Source: Polyangiaceae bacterium (GTDB lineage Bacteria; Myxococcota_A; Polyangia; Polyangiales; Polyangiaceae). Taken from it: a stretch of DNA of 64,000 nucleotides. A program made the position numbers and the translations under genes. The DNA lies in assembly GCA_947475525.1 (NCBI GenBank), contig CANJMI010000012.1, forward strand, positions 62,001 through 126,000, written 5' to 3'. The notes beneath the pieces are model-generated. The model did no database searches, was not told where the DNA came from, and was given only the letters and a program-made list of their open reading frames with translations. Shown here one piece after another: positions 51,242 through 58,874 of this stretch. Position 1 is the first letter of the stretch; each line of letters opens with the position of its first letter.

Positions 51242-52191
51242 CACGCTGCACCTCCCGCGAGCAATTGCATCACGTCACTTATCCCCGTCGCGTCCGAAAC
51301 GTTGAGCACACGAAGGTTTTTGTCGATGCGCTTGACGAGCCCCGCGAGCACCTTTCCCGGCCCAATCTCGAGCAGGTGCGTGACCCCGCGCGAGCGCATG
51401 GCTTCCACCGTGCGCACCCACTGCACCGGGCTATCGACTTGGCGGACGAGGGCATCGACGATCGCGATTGGGTCCGACTTTGGGGCCGCATCCACGTTGG
51501 CGAACACGTCGAACGTAGGAGCGTCGACCCGACCGCGACCAAGCGCCAACGCGACGTGTCGGCACGCCGGCGCCATGAGCGCGCAATGAAACGGCGCGCT
51601 GACATTCAACGGAATAAGCTTACCACCGTGAGCTTTGACGAGCTGCCCCGCCCGCTCCACGGCGGCCGCGTCACCGGCGATGACGGTCTGTCCCGGCGCG
51701 TTGAAATTCGCCGGGCTCACGACGCCACCAGCGCCCCGAGCCTCCGCGCACATCGCCTCGAGTGCGTCGTGTTCGACCCCGAGCACAGCAGCCATCGCTC
51801 CGAGGCCAGGCGCAACCGCATCCTGCATCGCGAGCCCTCGTGCCCGACACACGCGAACCGCATCCTCGAGGCTAAGCGAGCCGGCCGCACAGAGCGCGGA
51901 GTATTCACCGAGCGAGTGACCGGCCGCACACTCCGGAACCGGAAACTCGGCGATTCGCTCACGCAACGCAGCGAGGACGGCCATGCTCGTCGTCAGGATC
52001 GCGGGCTGCGTGTTGGCCGTCAGCGTCAGGGTCGCAATCGGGCCCTCGAAACACAGCGTCGAGAGCTTCTCGCCGAGAGCCTCGTCCGCCCGCTCGAACA
52101 CCGCCCGCGCAGCCGCCGACTCGGCCGCGAGCGCCTTGCCCATCCCCACAACCTGAGAACCTTGCCCAGGAAAAACCCACGCGATACGCAT
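51241..52191 (-). CDS. fabD: Malonyl-CoA:ACP transacylase
   Basis: A 316-aa enzyme that loads malonate on ACP. Motifs FPGQGSQVVGMG, AGHSLGEYSALCAAG (catalytic Ser near 92), Arg in CRARGLAMQDAV and His in VSAPFHCALM (near 200). A GGAGG site lies just upstream of the start. It is the first gene of the fabD-fabG-acpP-fabF-ribD run. fabH and plsX, commonly upstream, are not present; the divergent serine hydrolase takes that place. Confidence 0.96.
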   Translation of the reverse strand: MRIAWVFPGQGSQVVGMGKALAAESAAARAVFERADEALGEKLSTLCFEGPIATLTLTANTQPAILTTSMAVLAALRERIAEFPVPECAAGHSLGEYSALCAAGSLSLEDAVRVCRARGLAMQDAVAPGLGAMAAVLGVEHDALEAMCAEARGAGGVVSPANFNAPGQTVIAGDAAAVERAGQLVKAHGGKLIPLNVSAPFHCALMAPACRHVALALGRGRVDAPTFDVFANVDAAPKSDPIAIVDALVRQVDSPVQWVRTVEAMRSRGVTHLLEIGPGKVLAGLVKRIDKNLRVLNVSDATGISDVMQLLAGGAA

Positions 52192-52378
52192 CGTTCAGCC
52201 TCCGAAGGGTCGGGACCCTACCACGACGCGAAGACCATTTCTCTCGGAGTCCAAGGGGCGCGAAAACTTGCGGGAGGACGCGCTCTACCGTCGCCCGCGC
52301 GCAGAGGCCGTTTTCATGTGCCACGCGCCGGTGTACGACCGCCGCGAAACCGCGAAACCGCGCCCACTTCGAATCGCC

Positions 52379-53608
52379 ATGAACATCGACGCTCCAGCAC
52401 CCGCACGCGGCAGCTACGCCGCCGGCTTCGAATCGGTAGCGCGCACCTTCGCCGAGCAACTCGAGAGCGGCCAAGAGGTCGGCGCGGCGCTCAGCGTCTA
52501 TCACCGTGGGCGCCAGGTAGTCTCTCTCTTCGGTGGCCTCGCCGATGTCCGTGAGCGACGTGCCTGGCAACGCGACACGCGCATCTGCGTCTTCTCGGTG
52601 ACCAAGGGTTTTGCGGCGATCGGCATGCACTTGCTCGCGGCGCGGGGTCGGTTCGACTGGGACGAACCGGTCGCAACGTACTGGCCGAAGTTTGCCGCGG
52701 GTGGCAAGGAGGCGATCACGGTCCGTGCGTTACTCAACCACCGAGCCGGACTCCCGTACCTCGAGACGCCGGTGTCGCTCGCGGAGTGCCTGGTCGCGCG
52801 GTCACCCAAGCTCATCGCCGCACTCGAAGCGCAAGTGCCCATCTGGGCCCCCGGCACGCGGCAGGCGTATCACGCCGTCACCTACGGGATGTACGTAAGC
52901 GAGCTTTTCGCGCGGCTCGCCGGTGAGCCGCTGGGAGTGTTCTTACAGCGCGAATGGTTTGACGTCGTCGGTTCGGACGCTCGCCTCGGAACCCCCGCGG
53001 AGGAGGATCCGAGACACGCCACGCTCTATCCACCGAGCCTCGGCGAACGCGTCATTCAAGTGCTCGGTCTTGCGGCGGCCACGCCAGGGGCGCCGGAGGT
53101 CACTGTTGCCCGCTCCCTATTTTCTCGTGACTCAGTGCCGCGGCGCGCGTTCTCGAATCCGGCTCCCGGACTACGCGGACCACTCGCCTACAACGACGTC
53201 GCCGTTCGCCGCGCCGAGCTCGCATGGGGCTCCGCCACCGCGAGCGCCGATGGAGTCGCGCGTGCGTACCTGCCTTTCGCCGGAGGTGGTCGTTACGAAG
53301 ACCAGGCGCTGTTCGCACCCGAGACGCTCGCCCCACTCCACGTGCGGCAGAGCTGGTCGACGTGTGACGAAACGCTGAAAAAACCCCTCGGCTGGTCCCA
53401 AGGCTTTCTCAAGGAGGAGCGCCACCAATTCTGCCCTAACACCGAGTCCTTCGGTCATGCCGGGATGGGCGGCGCGCTCGGCTGGTGCGACCCGATCGCC
53501 GGCGTGACCATAGGCTACGTGGTCAACCGCATGGATGCGCGCGTGCGCTCGCCTCGCTGCCTTGCGCTGTGTCGCGCCCTCTACGAGAGTCCGCCGCTCC
53601 GGGGGTAG
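52379..53608 (+). CDS. Serine hydrolase, class C beta-lactamase-like
   Basis: A 409-aa protein starting at ATG 52379 (the open frame extends to 52268 but that part has no conserved features). Nucleophile motif SVTKG (SXXK, Ser near 74); AYHAVTYGMYVSEL carries the Tyr of the second motif; HAGMGGALGWCDP replaces the KTG box with an HAG motif, as in esterase-like members. There is no signal peptide, unlike true AmpC enzymes, so an intracellular esterase or peptidase is more likely than antibiotic resistance. Its stop codon (TAG, 53606-53608) lies inside the first copy of a 33-bp direct repeat. The divergent gap 52192-52378 should contain the promoters of fabD and of this gene; nothing specific is recognised. 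Confidence 0.85.
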   Translation: MNIDAPAPARGSYAAGFESVARTFAEQLESGQEVGAALSVYHRGRQVVSLFGGLADVRERRAWQRDTRICVFSVTKGFAAIGMHLLAARGRFDWDEPVATYWPKFAAGGKEAITVRALLNHRAGLPYLETPVSLAECLVARSPKLIAALEAQVPIWAPGTRQAYHAVTYGMYVSELFARLAGEPLGVFLQREWFDVVGSDARLGTPAEEDPRHATLYPPSLGERVIQVLGLAAATPGAPEVTVARSLFSRDSVPRRAFSNPAPGLRGPLAYNDVAVRRAELAWGSATASADGVARAYLPFAGGGRYEDQALFAPETLAPLHVRQSWSTCDETLKKPLGWSQGFLKEERHQFCPNTESFGHAGMGGALGWCDPIAGVTIGYVVNRMDARVRSPRCLALCRALYESPPLRG

Positions 53609-53633
53609 TGCACCGTTTCCATCGAAGCGATTG
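53601..53633. repeat. 33-bp direct repeat, copy 1
   Basis: gggggtagtgcaccgtttcc followed by atcgaagcgattg. It is identical to 53742-53774. It includes the stop codon of the serine hydrolase. Confidence 0.95.
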
Positions 53634-53634
53634 A

Positions 53635-53672
53635 CAACTCGACGTCCCCGAGTTGGCGAGGACATCGAGTTG
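53635..53672. other. Alternative stem-loops between the repeats
   Basis: caactcg (53635-53641) can pair with cgagttg at 53649-53655 or with the same heptamer at 53666-53672. In addition cgacgtccccg (53640-53650) pairs imperfectly with cgaggacatcg (53657-53667). The alternatives exclude one another. Confidence 0.55.
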
Positions 53673-53720
53673 CCCATCGATTTGCCATGTTATTGACTCG
53701 GGCACGGCTGTTTACTTACT

Positions 53721-53742
53721 CCTCGATTCGAATGAATCGAGG
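53721..53742. repeat. 9-bp inverted repeat next to repeat copy 2
   Basis: cctcgattc (53721-53729) and gaatcgagg (53734-53742) pair perfectly around gaat, ending exactly where copy 2 of the 33-bp repeat begins. Possible terminator for the serine hydrolase, or part of an element. No T-tract follows. Confidence 0.6.
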
Positions 53743-53774
53743 GGGGTAGTGCACCGTTTCCATCGAAGCGATTG
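53742..53774. repeat. 33-bp direct repeat, copy 2
   Basis: Identical to 53601-53633, offset by 141 bases. The remaining bases up to 53857 show nothing else I can support. Confidence 0.95.
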
Positions 53775-53857
53775 GCAGGCTCGCCCTGCGGGTCCGCCGG
53801 ACCGGTAAACGAGCGCACGTATGTCGATTGCGTCGGCGAAGCGAAGGCGCGTAACGT

Positions 53858-55585
53858 GTGGATATGGGTCTGACTCACGGTCGATTCAAGCGGGCATCAG
53901 GGCGCGCGCGGCGCGGGACTTCGGGCATCGTTGGGGGCGCTCTCCTCCTCGCCGCAACCCTTGGCGGATGCCTCGGTGCAATCGGCGGATTGTCCACGGA
54001 CGGCGGCGGGACGACCAAGCCGGCGAACAAGGTTCCGTTCAAGCCCCAACCCGCGACGATTCATCGCCTGACCTCGCACCAGTTGCAGAACAGTTGGAGC
54101 GCGCTCTTCGGCACCGAGCTCGTCATTCCGATCGCAAGCAGCCTCCCCTCGGACGACCAGGCGTACGGGTTTCGCTCGATTTCCGCTGCCATGCGCACGA
54201 TCTCTCCGCTCGAGGCGGAACAGTACGAACAGGCAACGTACGCCGTCATCGACCAAGTCTGGGCCAAAGACGGATGGCGCGACGCGACACTCGGCTGCGC
54301 TCCAACGACGCTCGACGACCCGTGCATTCGCGTCTACTTCGCGAAGTTCGGCCGCAGAGCGTGGCGCCGTCCGCTCGTGGCAGAAGAAGTCGATGAGCTG
54401 GTGGCGTTGTCCAAGAAAGTCGATGCCTTCACGAGCTCGACCCCGGAGGCGTTGAAGTTCGCTACGGCCTCCCTCCTTCAGTCGCCGAATTTCCTCTTTC
54501 GCATCGAGCAAGGCCTGCCCGTTGGCCCCGAGGATCCCGAGCACGAAGGCCTCTTCAAGCTCACGGGTTTGGAGATGGCCACGCGCACCTCGTACCTGCT
54601 GCTCGACTCCCCGCCGAGCGAAGGGATGCTCGATGCGGCAGAACAGGGACTCTTCGACAATCCCGAGCTCGTGCGCGCCGCGCTCGCCTACACGCTCGAC
54701 CAGCCTGAGGCCCGCGGCCCGCTCGTGCGGTTCTTCCGCGACTTCATGAACATTGGTCGCCTCGACGAACTCGACAAGAACATCGAGCTTTTTCCCGCAT
54801 TTTCGCAAACATTGGGCCCTGCGATGCGCACCGAAATCGAGAAACTCTTCGAGGCCAAGGTGTTCGACGAGCGTGGTGACTTTCGGTCACTCTTCACGAC
54901 GCGCACGACCTTCGTGAACGACGAGCTCGCGAAAGTTTACGGCATCGACGGCATCACCGGCCCGGAGTTCGTGGCCGTCACGTTGCCCAACGACGGCAAG
55001 CGCTCGGGCCTGCTTACGACCCCGGGCTTCCTCGCGATGAACGCGCATAAAACAGCGACGTCGCCGACTCACCGAGGGCGCTTCGTGCGAATGAACCTCC
55101 TCTGCCAGGACGTCCCGCCGCCCCCGATGGGCGTGAGCACCGCGTTGCCGGAGCCAACGCCAAGCGAGCCTAAGACGCTCCGCGAACGACTTGAGGCGCA
55201 CCGCGAAGACGAGCTGTGCCGATCCTGCCATCAGCTCATGGACCCTATCGGTTTCGGCTTGGAGCACTTCGACGCGCTCGGCCAGTGGCGCGACCTGGAG
55301 GCAGGCCTCGCCATCGACGCGGTCAGCGACATCGATGGACGCCCCTTCGATGGCGCGGTCGAGCTCTCCGCCCTCGTCGCCGAATTACCCGAAGTCGGGG
55401 TCTGCATCGCGCGGCGTTTCTATCAGCACGCGACCGCACGCCTCGACACCAAAGGCGATCGGCCAGCGGTCGATTCACTCGTCATGAGCTTCGTCGAGAG
55501 CGATTTCGATTTTAGAGCGCTCGTCATCGACATGGTCATAAACGATGGCTTTCGCTACGTCAGCGCACCGAAGGAGACCCCATGA
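53858..55585 (+). CDS. DUF1592-type lipoprotein
   Basis: A 575-aa protein from GTG 53858 (ATG 53864 is also possible), with a lipoprotein signal ending ATLGGC. Layout of the DUF1587/1595/1592/1588/1585 set: HRLTSHQLQNSWSALFG at the start; FGRRAWRRPLVAEEVDEL; LQSPNFLFRIEQG; GLEMATRTSYLLLDSPPSE (DUF1592); HRGRFVRMNLLCQDVPPPP followed by ELCRSCHQLMDPIGFGLEH (DUF1588, with a CXXCH); and DFDFRALVIDMVINDGFRY (DUF1585). These genes occur in tandem with DUF1552 genes in planctomycetes and myxobacteria, and their function is not established; degradation of polymers or redox roles have been proposed in general. The stop overlaps the next start (ATGA). Confidence 0.92.
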   Translation: MDMGLTHGRFKRASGRARRGTSGIVGGALLLAATLGGCLGAIGGLSTDGGGTTKPANKVPFKPQPATIHRLTSHQLQNSWSALFGTELVIPIASSLPSDDQAYGFRSISAAMRTISPLEAEQYEQATYAVIDQVWAKDGWRDATLGCAPTTLDDPCIRVYFAKFGRRAWRRPLVAEEVDELVALSKKVDAFTSSTPEALKFATASLLQSPNFLFRIEQGLPVGPEDPEHEGLFKLTGLEMATRTSYLLLDSPPSEGMLDAAEQGLFDNPELVRAALAYTLDQPEARGPLVRFFRDFMNIGRLDELDKNIELFPAFSQTLGPAMRTEIEKLFEAKVFDERGDFRSLFTTRTTFVNDELAKVYGIDGITGPEFVAVTLPNDGKRSGLLTTPGFLAMNAHKTATSPTHRGRFVRMNLLCQDVPPPPMGVSTALPEPTPSEPKTLRERLEAHREDELCRSCHQLMDPIGFGLEHFDALGQWRDLEAGLAIDAVSDIDGRPFDGAVELSALVAELPEVGVCIARRFYQHATARLDTKGDRPAVDSLVMSFVESDFDFRALVIDMVINDGFRYVSAPKETP

Positions 55586-56949
55586 ATCGGCACGGATTCT
55601 TTCGACGAGCACTCGACCGTCGCGCGATGTTACGGGGCCTTTTCGGCGGCGCGCTCGTCAGCGTCGGCGTGCCGATCCTCGAGTCCATGTTGAACGATCA
55701 CGGCAACGCCTATGCCGATGGAGAGCCGCTGCCGACACGCTTCGGACTTTGGTTTTTTGGCAACGGCGTTCGGCTCAACTCATGGTTGCCGGTCAACCAA
55801 GGGGCCGACTGGCAACCGCCAGCGGGTGGCGAGCTCGTGCCGCTCGTGCCGCACAAGGACTACGTGAGCGTGGTCTCGGGTCTCAACGTCAAGACCCCGC
55901 GGCACCCTCACCATTCGGGGATCTCGGCGGTGTGCAGCGGCGGCCCGCATCTCAAGGTGGACAACGTGCGCGACACCATCGTCTCGACGTTCAAGTACAA
56001 GTCGGTCGATCAGGTGGCGGCCGATCACTTCCAAGCGACGACGCCTTCGCCCTACCGCTCGCTCGAGGCCGCAGTCACGCGCTTCCGTGGGACCGATGAA
56101 GGCACGTCGTTTCAGTATCTGAGCCACAACGGAAGCCTGAACGGGGAGACGAACGTCAATCCGTCCGAAGAGTCCCCGCAGGCCTTTTTCAATCGGCTGT
56201 TCAACATGGGGACGGCCGCGCCGCTCGTGTTGAAGGCCCGCGCGAGCGTGCTCGATTCCGTTGCGAACCAGATAACAGCGCTCGAAAAACGACTCGGTGC
56301 CCGCGACAAGGAGCGGCTCGATCAACACTTTTCGAGCGTTCGCGAGCTGGAAAAGCGGCTGAGTGCACCGTTCGCCGAGTGCTCGAAACCGACCGCGCCC
56401 GGCGACTACCCCGACTTGAACGGCGACGAGCAAATGACCCAGAAAAACCAGGTCATGAGCGATTTGATGGCGGTCGCACTCGCCTGTCGACTCACCCAGA
56501 GTTTTTCGATCATGTTCTCGACCTGCGGCTCTGGGGTCGTCATGTGGCCCGCCGGCTCGAAGGACGGCCAGCACTACATGAACCACACCGAGCCCTCGCC
56601 GTGGACGAAGCAACACAGCTCGGTCACCTTCACGATGGAGCAGCTCGGCTATTTCCTCGGCAAGCTGAAAGCGACGCCGGATGGCGCGGGCAATCTCCTC
56701 GACCAGAGTTCAATTCTCGTGTGCACCGAGCACGCCGAAGGGTGGACGCACTCACAAGACGACATGCCGATGCTGCTCTGCGGCAAAGGCGGCGGTCGCC
56801 TCAAAGGCAACGTTCACTTCCGCGGCAGCGGCGGGAACTGCTCACGGGCGCTCCTCACTGCCCTCCGCGGCGCAGGCTTGCCACTGTCGGAGTTCGGTTA
56901 CGAGGCCGGCAAGACGACACTCCCGATTGCCGAGCTCGAGAACGCCTGA
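55582..56949 (+). CDS. DUF1552 protein with Tat-like signal
   Basis: A 455-aa protein, overlapping the DUF1592 gene by 4 bases. The N-terminus HGFFRRALDRRAMLRGLFGG has the twin-arginine look (RRAMLRG followed by hydrophobic GGALVSVGVPILE). The rest matches DUF1552: PTRFGLWFFGNGVRLNSWLP, SGLNVKTPRHPHHSGISAVC and ACRLTQSFSIMFSTCGSG are recognisable. The domain is alkaline-phosphatase-superfamily-like in appearance but its activity is unknown. A folded, Tat-exported partner of the DUF1592 lipoprotein is the natural inference. Confidence 0.9.
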   Translation: MNRHGFFRRALDRRAMLRGLFGGALVSVGVPILESMLNDHGNAYADGEPLPTRFGLWFFGNGVRLNSWLPVNQGADWQPPAGGELVPLVPHKDYVSVVSGLNVKTPRHPHHSGISAVCSGGPHLKVDNVRDTIVSTFKYKSVDQVAADHFQATTPSPYRSLEAAVTRFRGTDEGTSFQYLSHNGSLNGETNVNPSEESPQAFFNRLFNMGTAAPLVLKARASVLDSVANQITALEKRLGARDKERLDQHFSSVRELEKRLSAPFAECSKPTAPGDYPDLNGDEQMTQKNQVMSDLMAVALACRLTQSFSIMFSTCGSGVVMWPAGSKDGQHYMNHTEPSPWTKQHSSVTFTMEQLGYFLGKLKATPDGAGNLLDQSSILVCTEHAEGWTHSQDDMPMLLCGKGGGRLKGNVHFRGSGGNCSRALLTALRGAGLPLSEFGYEAGKTTLPIAELENA

Positions 56950-56965
56950 CGAAGCGGGCGGCCAT

Positions 56966-57007
56966 CGCCCTTGGGCTAGACGCCGGCGCCCTTGGGCTAG
57001 ACGCCGG
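56966..57007. repeat. Perfect 21-bp tandem duplication
   Basis: cgcccttgggctagacgccg plus g occurs twice, at 56966-56986 and 56987-57007. It lies in the 106-base gap after the DUF1552 gene; the following ttggccttgaggccgg is a weak third copy. Confidence 0.9.
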
Positions 57008-57055
57008 TTATTTGGCCTTGAGGCCGGTTTCGCGCGACAACGGTGGCGCTAAGCC

Positions 57056-57886
57056 ATGCCTGAATCGCCCGAGTCTAGAGGTCCGCTGGCTTCATCGCGC
57101 GGTCGAGCCTTCGCGGAAAGCGGCGGAGACAATGCCGCGTCGGTGCGCGTCGATGCCACGATCCCCGAGCGGGTCGAGCCGCAGACGATTCCGTTCGCCA
57201 AGGTGAAAGCGAAGCCCGAGCTCGTCGGGCACACGGAGGACGGCGAGCCGCTCCTCAAGCTCGCGCAAGGCGACCGAAAAGCGGCGACGCGTCGTGACAT
57301 CGACCGGCGAGCGATCGAAGCGGCCATCGCCAGCGCGAAACGCGTTACGCCGCCCGCGCCCCACGACGCGGGAGGCAGCGTCGCCGAAGTCGCCGAGCCG
57401 GTGATCGCGAAGCCGGCCGCATGGCCGTGGCTCGCCGGGGCGCTCGTGCCGGTGGCCGTCGTCGGGGCCGTGGTCGCGTTACGGCAAGCGCCGCGCATCG
57501 GTACCCCTTCGGAGAACGCGCAGCGGGCACTCTCCGGCGCAGACGCGAGCCCGATCCATGCGGCATCCCCGGGACGCAACGAGAGCTTCGAGTCCGTTGT
57601 GCCCCCCATCGACCCAGTTGAGCCGCCTGCCCCGGAGACCGCGCCAACGAGCAGCGCGTCGGCCCAATCTTCGGACCTGAACGGCACGCCCGAAGCGAGC
57701 GCGCAGCCGCGAGCAGGCAGCAAGCGCGAGGCCGTAACGCCATCGCAAGCGGGGGGCACGCCGTCGCCGCAAGCCACGACGCCTCGCGGCTCGAACTGCA
57801 CCGATGCGCCGCGACGAGACACCACGACGACGTCACCGGCGCGCAAGCCCGCGCCGAATTCAATATTGCTACATGTCAAAAAATAG
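57056..57886 (+). CDS. Single-pass membrane protein, low complexity
   Basis: A 276-aa protein. A charged N-terminal part (to about 115) includes VEPQTIPFAKVKAKPELVG; one transmembrane helix lies at about 123-143 (WPWLAGALVPVAVVGAVVAL); an Ala/Pro/Ser-rich C-terminal part (about 150-276) contains two cysteines at most. There is no signal peptide, so the N-terminus is probably cytoplasmic and the Pro-rich tail extracytoplasmic. The end overlaps the next gene (start 57873) by 14 bases, which suggests coupling with the PEGA protein. No family recognised. Confidence 0.6.
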   Translation: MPESPESRGPLASSRGRAFAESGGDNAASVRVDATIPERVEPQTIPFAKVKAKPELVGHTEDGEPLLKLAQGDRKAATRRDIDRRAIEAAIASAKRVTPPAPHDAGGSVAEVAEPVIAKPAAWPWLAGALVPVAVVGAVVALRQAPRIGTPSENAQRALSGADASPIHAASPGRNESFESVVPPIDPVEPPAPETAPTSSASAQSSDLNGTPEASAQPRAGSKREAVTPSQAGGTPSPQATTPRGSNCTDAPRRDTTTTSPARKPAPNSILLHVKK

Positions 57887-58835
57887 CTTTCGCGGTAGCG
57901 CGGCCGGCGCACTCCTCTTCGGGACCCTCGTGGCATCTCCCGCTGTGGCTGACGGCACGCCAACGGAGACGGGTTCCGAGACCGCGAAGCGCGCCGACAA
58001 GCTCGCTGGCGAAGCCGCACAAGCCGTCGAGCGAGGCGACCTCGAGCGTTCACGAACGTTGTTTCACGAATCGATGCTCTTGAAGTCGAGCTACGACACC
58101 ATGGGCAACCTCGGGGCGGTCGAGCTCGCGCTCAAGCGTTACCGCGACTGCGCCGAGCACCTCGCCGCCAGCCTGCGCGACTATCCCCCGACGGCGAGCG
58201 AAGCCTCGAAGAATGCAACGCTCGAGAAGCTCGGCGAGTGCCGAAGCCACGTAGCTTCGCTGAAGCTCGACATTCACCCGGTCGGCACGCAAATCACCGT
58301 CGATGGCGCGGCTGCGGGCAGCTCGCCGCTGCGCGATGCGCTGTTCGTCGAACCAGGCCCACACGTCGTGCGCTTCACGCACGCTGGACATCAACCCGCG
58401 GAGCAGACACTGGAGGCGAAAGCCGGTACCGAGCGTGACCTCCGAGTGACCCTCGCTCCGGTCGTCGAAGCGGCGCGAGCGCCGATTTGGCCCATCGTCG
58501 TTGGGAGCCTCGGCACCGCCGCGCTCGTCGGTGTGGGCATCGGCGTGCACTTCGCAGCCGTCACCGCCGAGAAAGAGGGCGACGCGCTAGCAGAGGACCT
58601 CAGAGCGGCGAAGAAAGTCTGCCCGGCCGACTGCGGCGCGCTGATCGAGCAATACGACTCTGCATCGGCAATCCGCAACGCGGCGACGGGGCTCTTCATC
58701 GGTTCGGGCGTCGCCCTCGCCGGCACGGCCGCCTACTACTTTATCTTTCGCCCGACGCGCGCACGCCAGCAGACGGCCTGGCTCCCGCTCTTTGATGGGC
58801 AAAACGTCGGGCTGCTAATGCGGTCCGAGTTCTGA
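57873..58835 (+). CDS. PEGA-domain exported protein
   Basis: A 320-aa protein with signal peptide (AAGALLFGTLVASPAVA). A TPR-like region (AVERGDLERSRTLFHESMLL) at about 35-110, then a PEGA domain near 132-190 (LDIHPVGTQITVDGAAAGSS, HVVRFTHAGHQPAEQ). Two hydrophobic segments follow (IWPIVVGSLGTAALVGVGIG near 205-226 and LFIGSGVALAGTAAYYFIF near 280-298). The start is ATG 57873; the frame is open earlier, but the earlier part overlaps the previous gene and lacks a signal. The layout (TPR, PEGA, two TMs) is common in myxobacterial surface proteins. Confidence 0.8.
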   Translation: MSKNSFRGSAAGALLFGTLVASPAVADGTPTETGSETAKRADKLAGEAAQAVERGDLERSRTLFHESMLLKSSYDTMGNLGAVELALKRYRDCAEHLAASLRDYPPTASEASKNATLEKLGECRSHVASLKLDIHPVGTQITVDGAAAGSSPLRDALFVEPGPHVVRFTHAGHQPAEQTLEAKAGTERDLRVTLAPVVEAARAPIWPIVVGSLGTAALVGVGIGVHFAAVTAEKEGDALAEDLRAAKKVCPADCGALIEQYDSASAIRNAATGLFIGSGVALAGTAAYYFIFRPTRARQQTAWLPLFDGQNVGLLMRSEF

Positions 58836-58874
58836 CGCACGGATCGTAAGGCGCGCAAGCTTCGGGAAATCGAC

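Noticed and set aside
51109-52554. 481-aa plus-strand frame across fabD and the serine hydrolase start
   Set aside because: Shadow frame with Arg/His-rich composition spanning two real genes.
52379-53608. Antibiotic-resistance beta-lactamase
   Set aside because: No signal peptide, HAG in place of KTG, and the esterase-like family look make resistance unlikely.
53601-53774. Insertion sequence flanked by direct repeats
   Set aside because: Only about 108 bases lie between the copies, with no transposase and no terminal inverted repeats; kept only as a repeat pair.
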